From NCBI GenBank assembly GCA_028023455.1, contig JAQFVV010006470.1, forward strand, positions 646,001 through 710,000: a DNA stretch of 64,000 nucleotides, read 5' to 3'. Below, piece after piece: positions 62,576-64,000 of this stretch (positions are counted from its first letter, which is position 1; the number at the start of each line of letters is the position of its first letter). A program made the position numbers and the translations under genes. A model generated the notes under the pieces. That model saw only the letters and a list, made by a program, of their open reading frames with translations, did not search any database and was not told the origin of the DNA. The DNA comes from Epiperipatus broadwayi. Taxonomy: Eukaryota; Onychophora; Udeonychophora; Euonychophora; Peripatidae.

Positions 62576-62579
62576 ATTA

Positions 62580-64000
62580 TTTCGGATAACATTGTATTCT
62601 AAAAGAATAAAAGGAATTAGTGACTTACCTGTTTGTATATTTATTTTCCAACATATAGAATGAAAGATATTAAATAGCTGTGAGAAAAAAAGTTATTTTA
62701 AAACATTCTATGTTTATTAGGATTGGGGATTCTCTCCCTTATTATATCTAAGTATTTACCATGAGTGAAGTACATTTCTAAATTGCCTACATATACATTA
62801 TAAAATGATATTTTATGAAGTTAATTGTTGTTTTTCCCCATTATTCTGTTGATGAGACAGTGTTCCATGCCAATTTGCACCTCAAAGTTAGATGAGAAAG
62901 CCAATATTTGTCGTTAAAATTATTAGCTAAAGAGCTTATTTATTCCTCATGTGCTTATTTTTTTTTTTAATGTTTATTTTTCATGTCATCATAGAATCAT
63001 AGCTATGTATAATTTAGTTGGTGGTTAGATAAATAGTCACATTAAATTATTTATTGAAATTTGAAATAGAAATAGTTATATTTGTTGGTTGGTCTTTGAC
63101 ATTATCTGTAGTAAGGCACTTATTTCCTAATTCATAAGTAAATTGACAATACATAATATATATGGATATTGTCTTAAATTATAGTGTAGGATGTGACACA
63201 CACATAGTGCAAATAAACTTGCAGACATATGAGTGTAATTTCATTAAACTTACACATCAGGAAATATTTATTTTGACTTCTATCATGCGTTAAATCATCA
63301 AATCATCAGAATGATTATTTTTATTTTGAAAATATGAAAAAGATAGATATTTAAAAGAATTCTTATATTTTGCCATTTAAACTTACTCCCTTGACGGCCA
63401 AAGTTAGTAACTTATTTTATGCCAATAATTGATAGTGTGACCTCTCCAACTATGTGCCCATTATATGATATTTATTTATTCAGTGTTGTTTGCTAATTAA
63501 AAAATGTGTTGGATAGTCTAAATATATATGAAGTCAGAATATGAGGGTATTATTTTATTGGTTAACTTATATTCATAAATGTTTAATCAATATATGATAA
63601 AAATATGTAATAGAAATGATTTCAAATGCAGGTTAGCAAATTTATTTGTAAGTTTAGAAATTAGGACAAACAGTCCCACCATGAATTAGTTGTATCTATT
63701 TGTATTTCAAATGTAAATAAATGCTTTGTTATTTATTCAAAACTGTCTCTCGAGTTGTTCTTATATGCATTTGGATTTTACTTTCCACATTCTACACATC
63801 TATTATAACATATGTGCATTGCTTAGGAAATTTGATAATAAAAATATTGAAATGTAATGGTATTATTTGTTTGATCCAAATATTATATGAAATACTTTAT
63901 CATTTAGTAAACTTATAAAAGGTTGCATACTTAGTTATTATTTAGACAATGATGTGATATTAAAAGATACCTAATTTTCTTAATTATCTAATTGTTAAAG
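62580..64000. other. AT-rich stretch to window end, nothing recognised
   Basis: No supported coding sequence, repeat or structured element. Confidence 0.55.

Overview
The window is nuclear DNA of an animal. It is strongly A+T-rich and full of (TA)n arrays and retroelements, with one recognisable host gene split by a very long intron. The host gene encodes a small secreted leucine-rich-repeat (LRR) protein. It most resembles arthropod LRR proteins of the type annotated as the Oplophorus-luciferin 2-monooxygenase non-catalytic subunit. An arthropod is therefore my best guess; a mollusc or another invertebrate cannot be excluded. Nothing bacterial is present.

Layout. 1-823: a dimer of a ~412-bp repeat carrying a hammerhead-ribozyme motif (retrozyme-like), ending in (TA)n. 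824-4166: a near full-length Penelope-like element (PLE-A) with its inverted 5'-truncated partner. 4.2-7.3 kb: AT-rich DNA with a decayed Gag-like relic. 7.4-7.97 kb: a palindrome of two PLE-D 3' ends. 8.0-12.07 and 12.79-16.97 kb: two diverged ~4-kb copies of a tandem duplication on either side of LRR exon 1 (12148-12715). 17.7-23.8 kb: a second retrozyme-like dimer and an inverted PLE-B pair, interrupted by an intact RTE-type LINE (19589-23066). 23.8-29.2 kb: mostly featureless. 29.2-30.9 kb: more inverted PLE ends, a third retrozyme-like copy and a SINE-like element. 30.7-32.6 and 39.0-40.3 kb: a direct duplication flanking a decayed Ty3/gypsy element (33.6-37.4 kb, minus strand). 41222-41388: terminal exon of the LRR gene, joined in frame to exon 1 across a 28.5-kb intron. 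41.6-42.8 kb: a TIR element with a telomere-like core. 43.65-43.98 kb: a giant (AAT)n array followed by a LINE relic. 55.9-57.2 and 61.8-62.6 kb: further PLE 3' ends. The rest is AT-rich DNA with no gene that I can support.

Main result. All five PLE types seen here (A-E) have, in the 3' untranslated tail, a motif that folds as a hammerhead ribozyme. In three of them (A, B, C) the canonical C3-G8 core pair is replaced by U3-A8, a pairing-preserving double change. PLE-D and PLE-E keep C3-G8. The 412-bp tandem repeat has a canonical hammerhead with all three stems, and its predicted cleavage sites lie exactly one repeat apart. Copies of that repeat sit next to inverted PLE structures at three separate loci. 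This fits a ribozyme-bearing non-autonomous element (animal retrozyme) living off PLE machinery, with (TA)n tracts bordering nearly every insertion.
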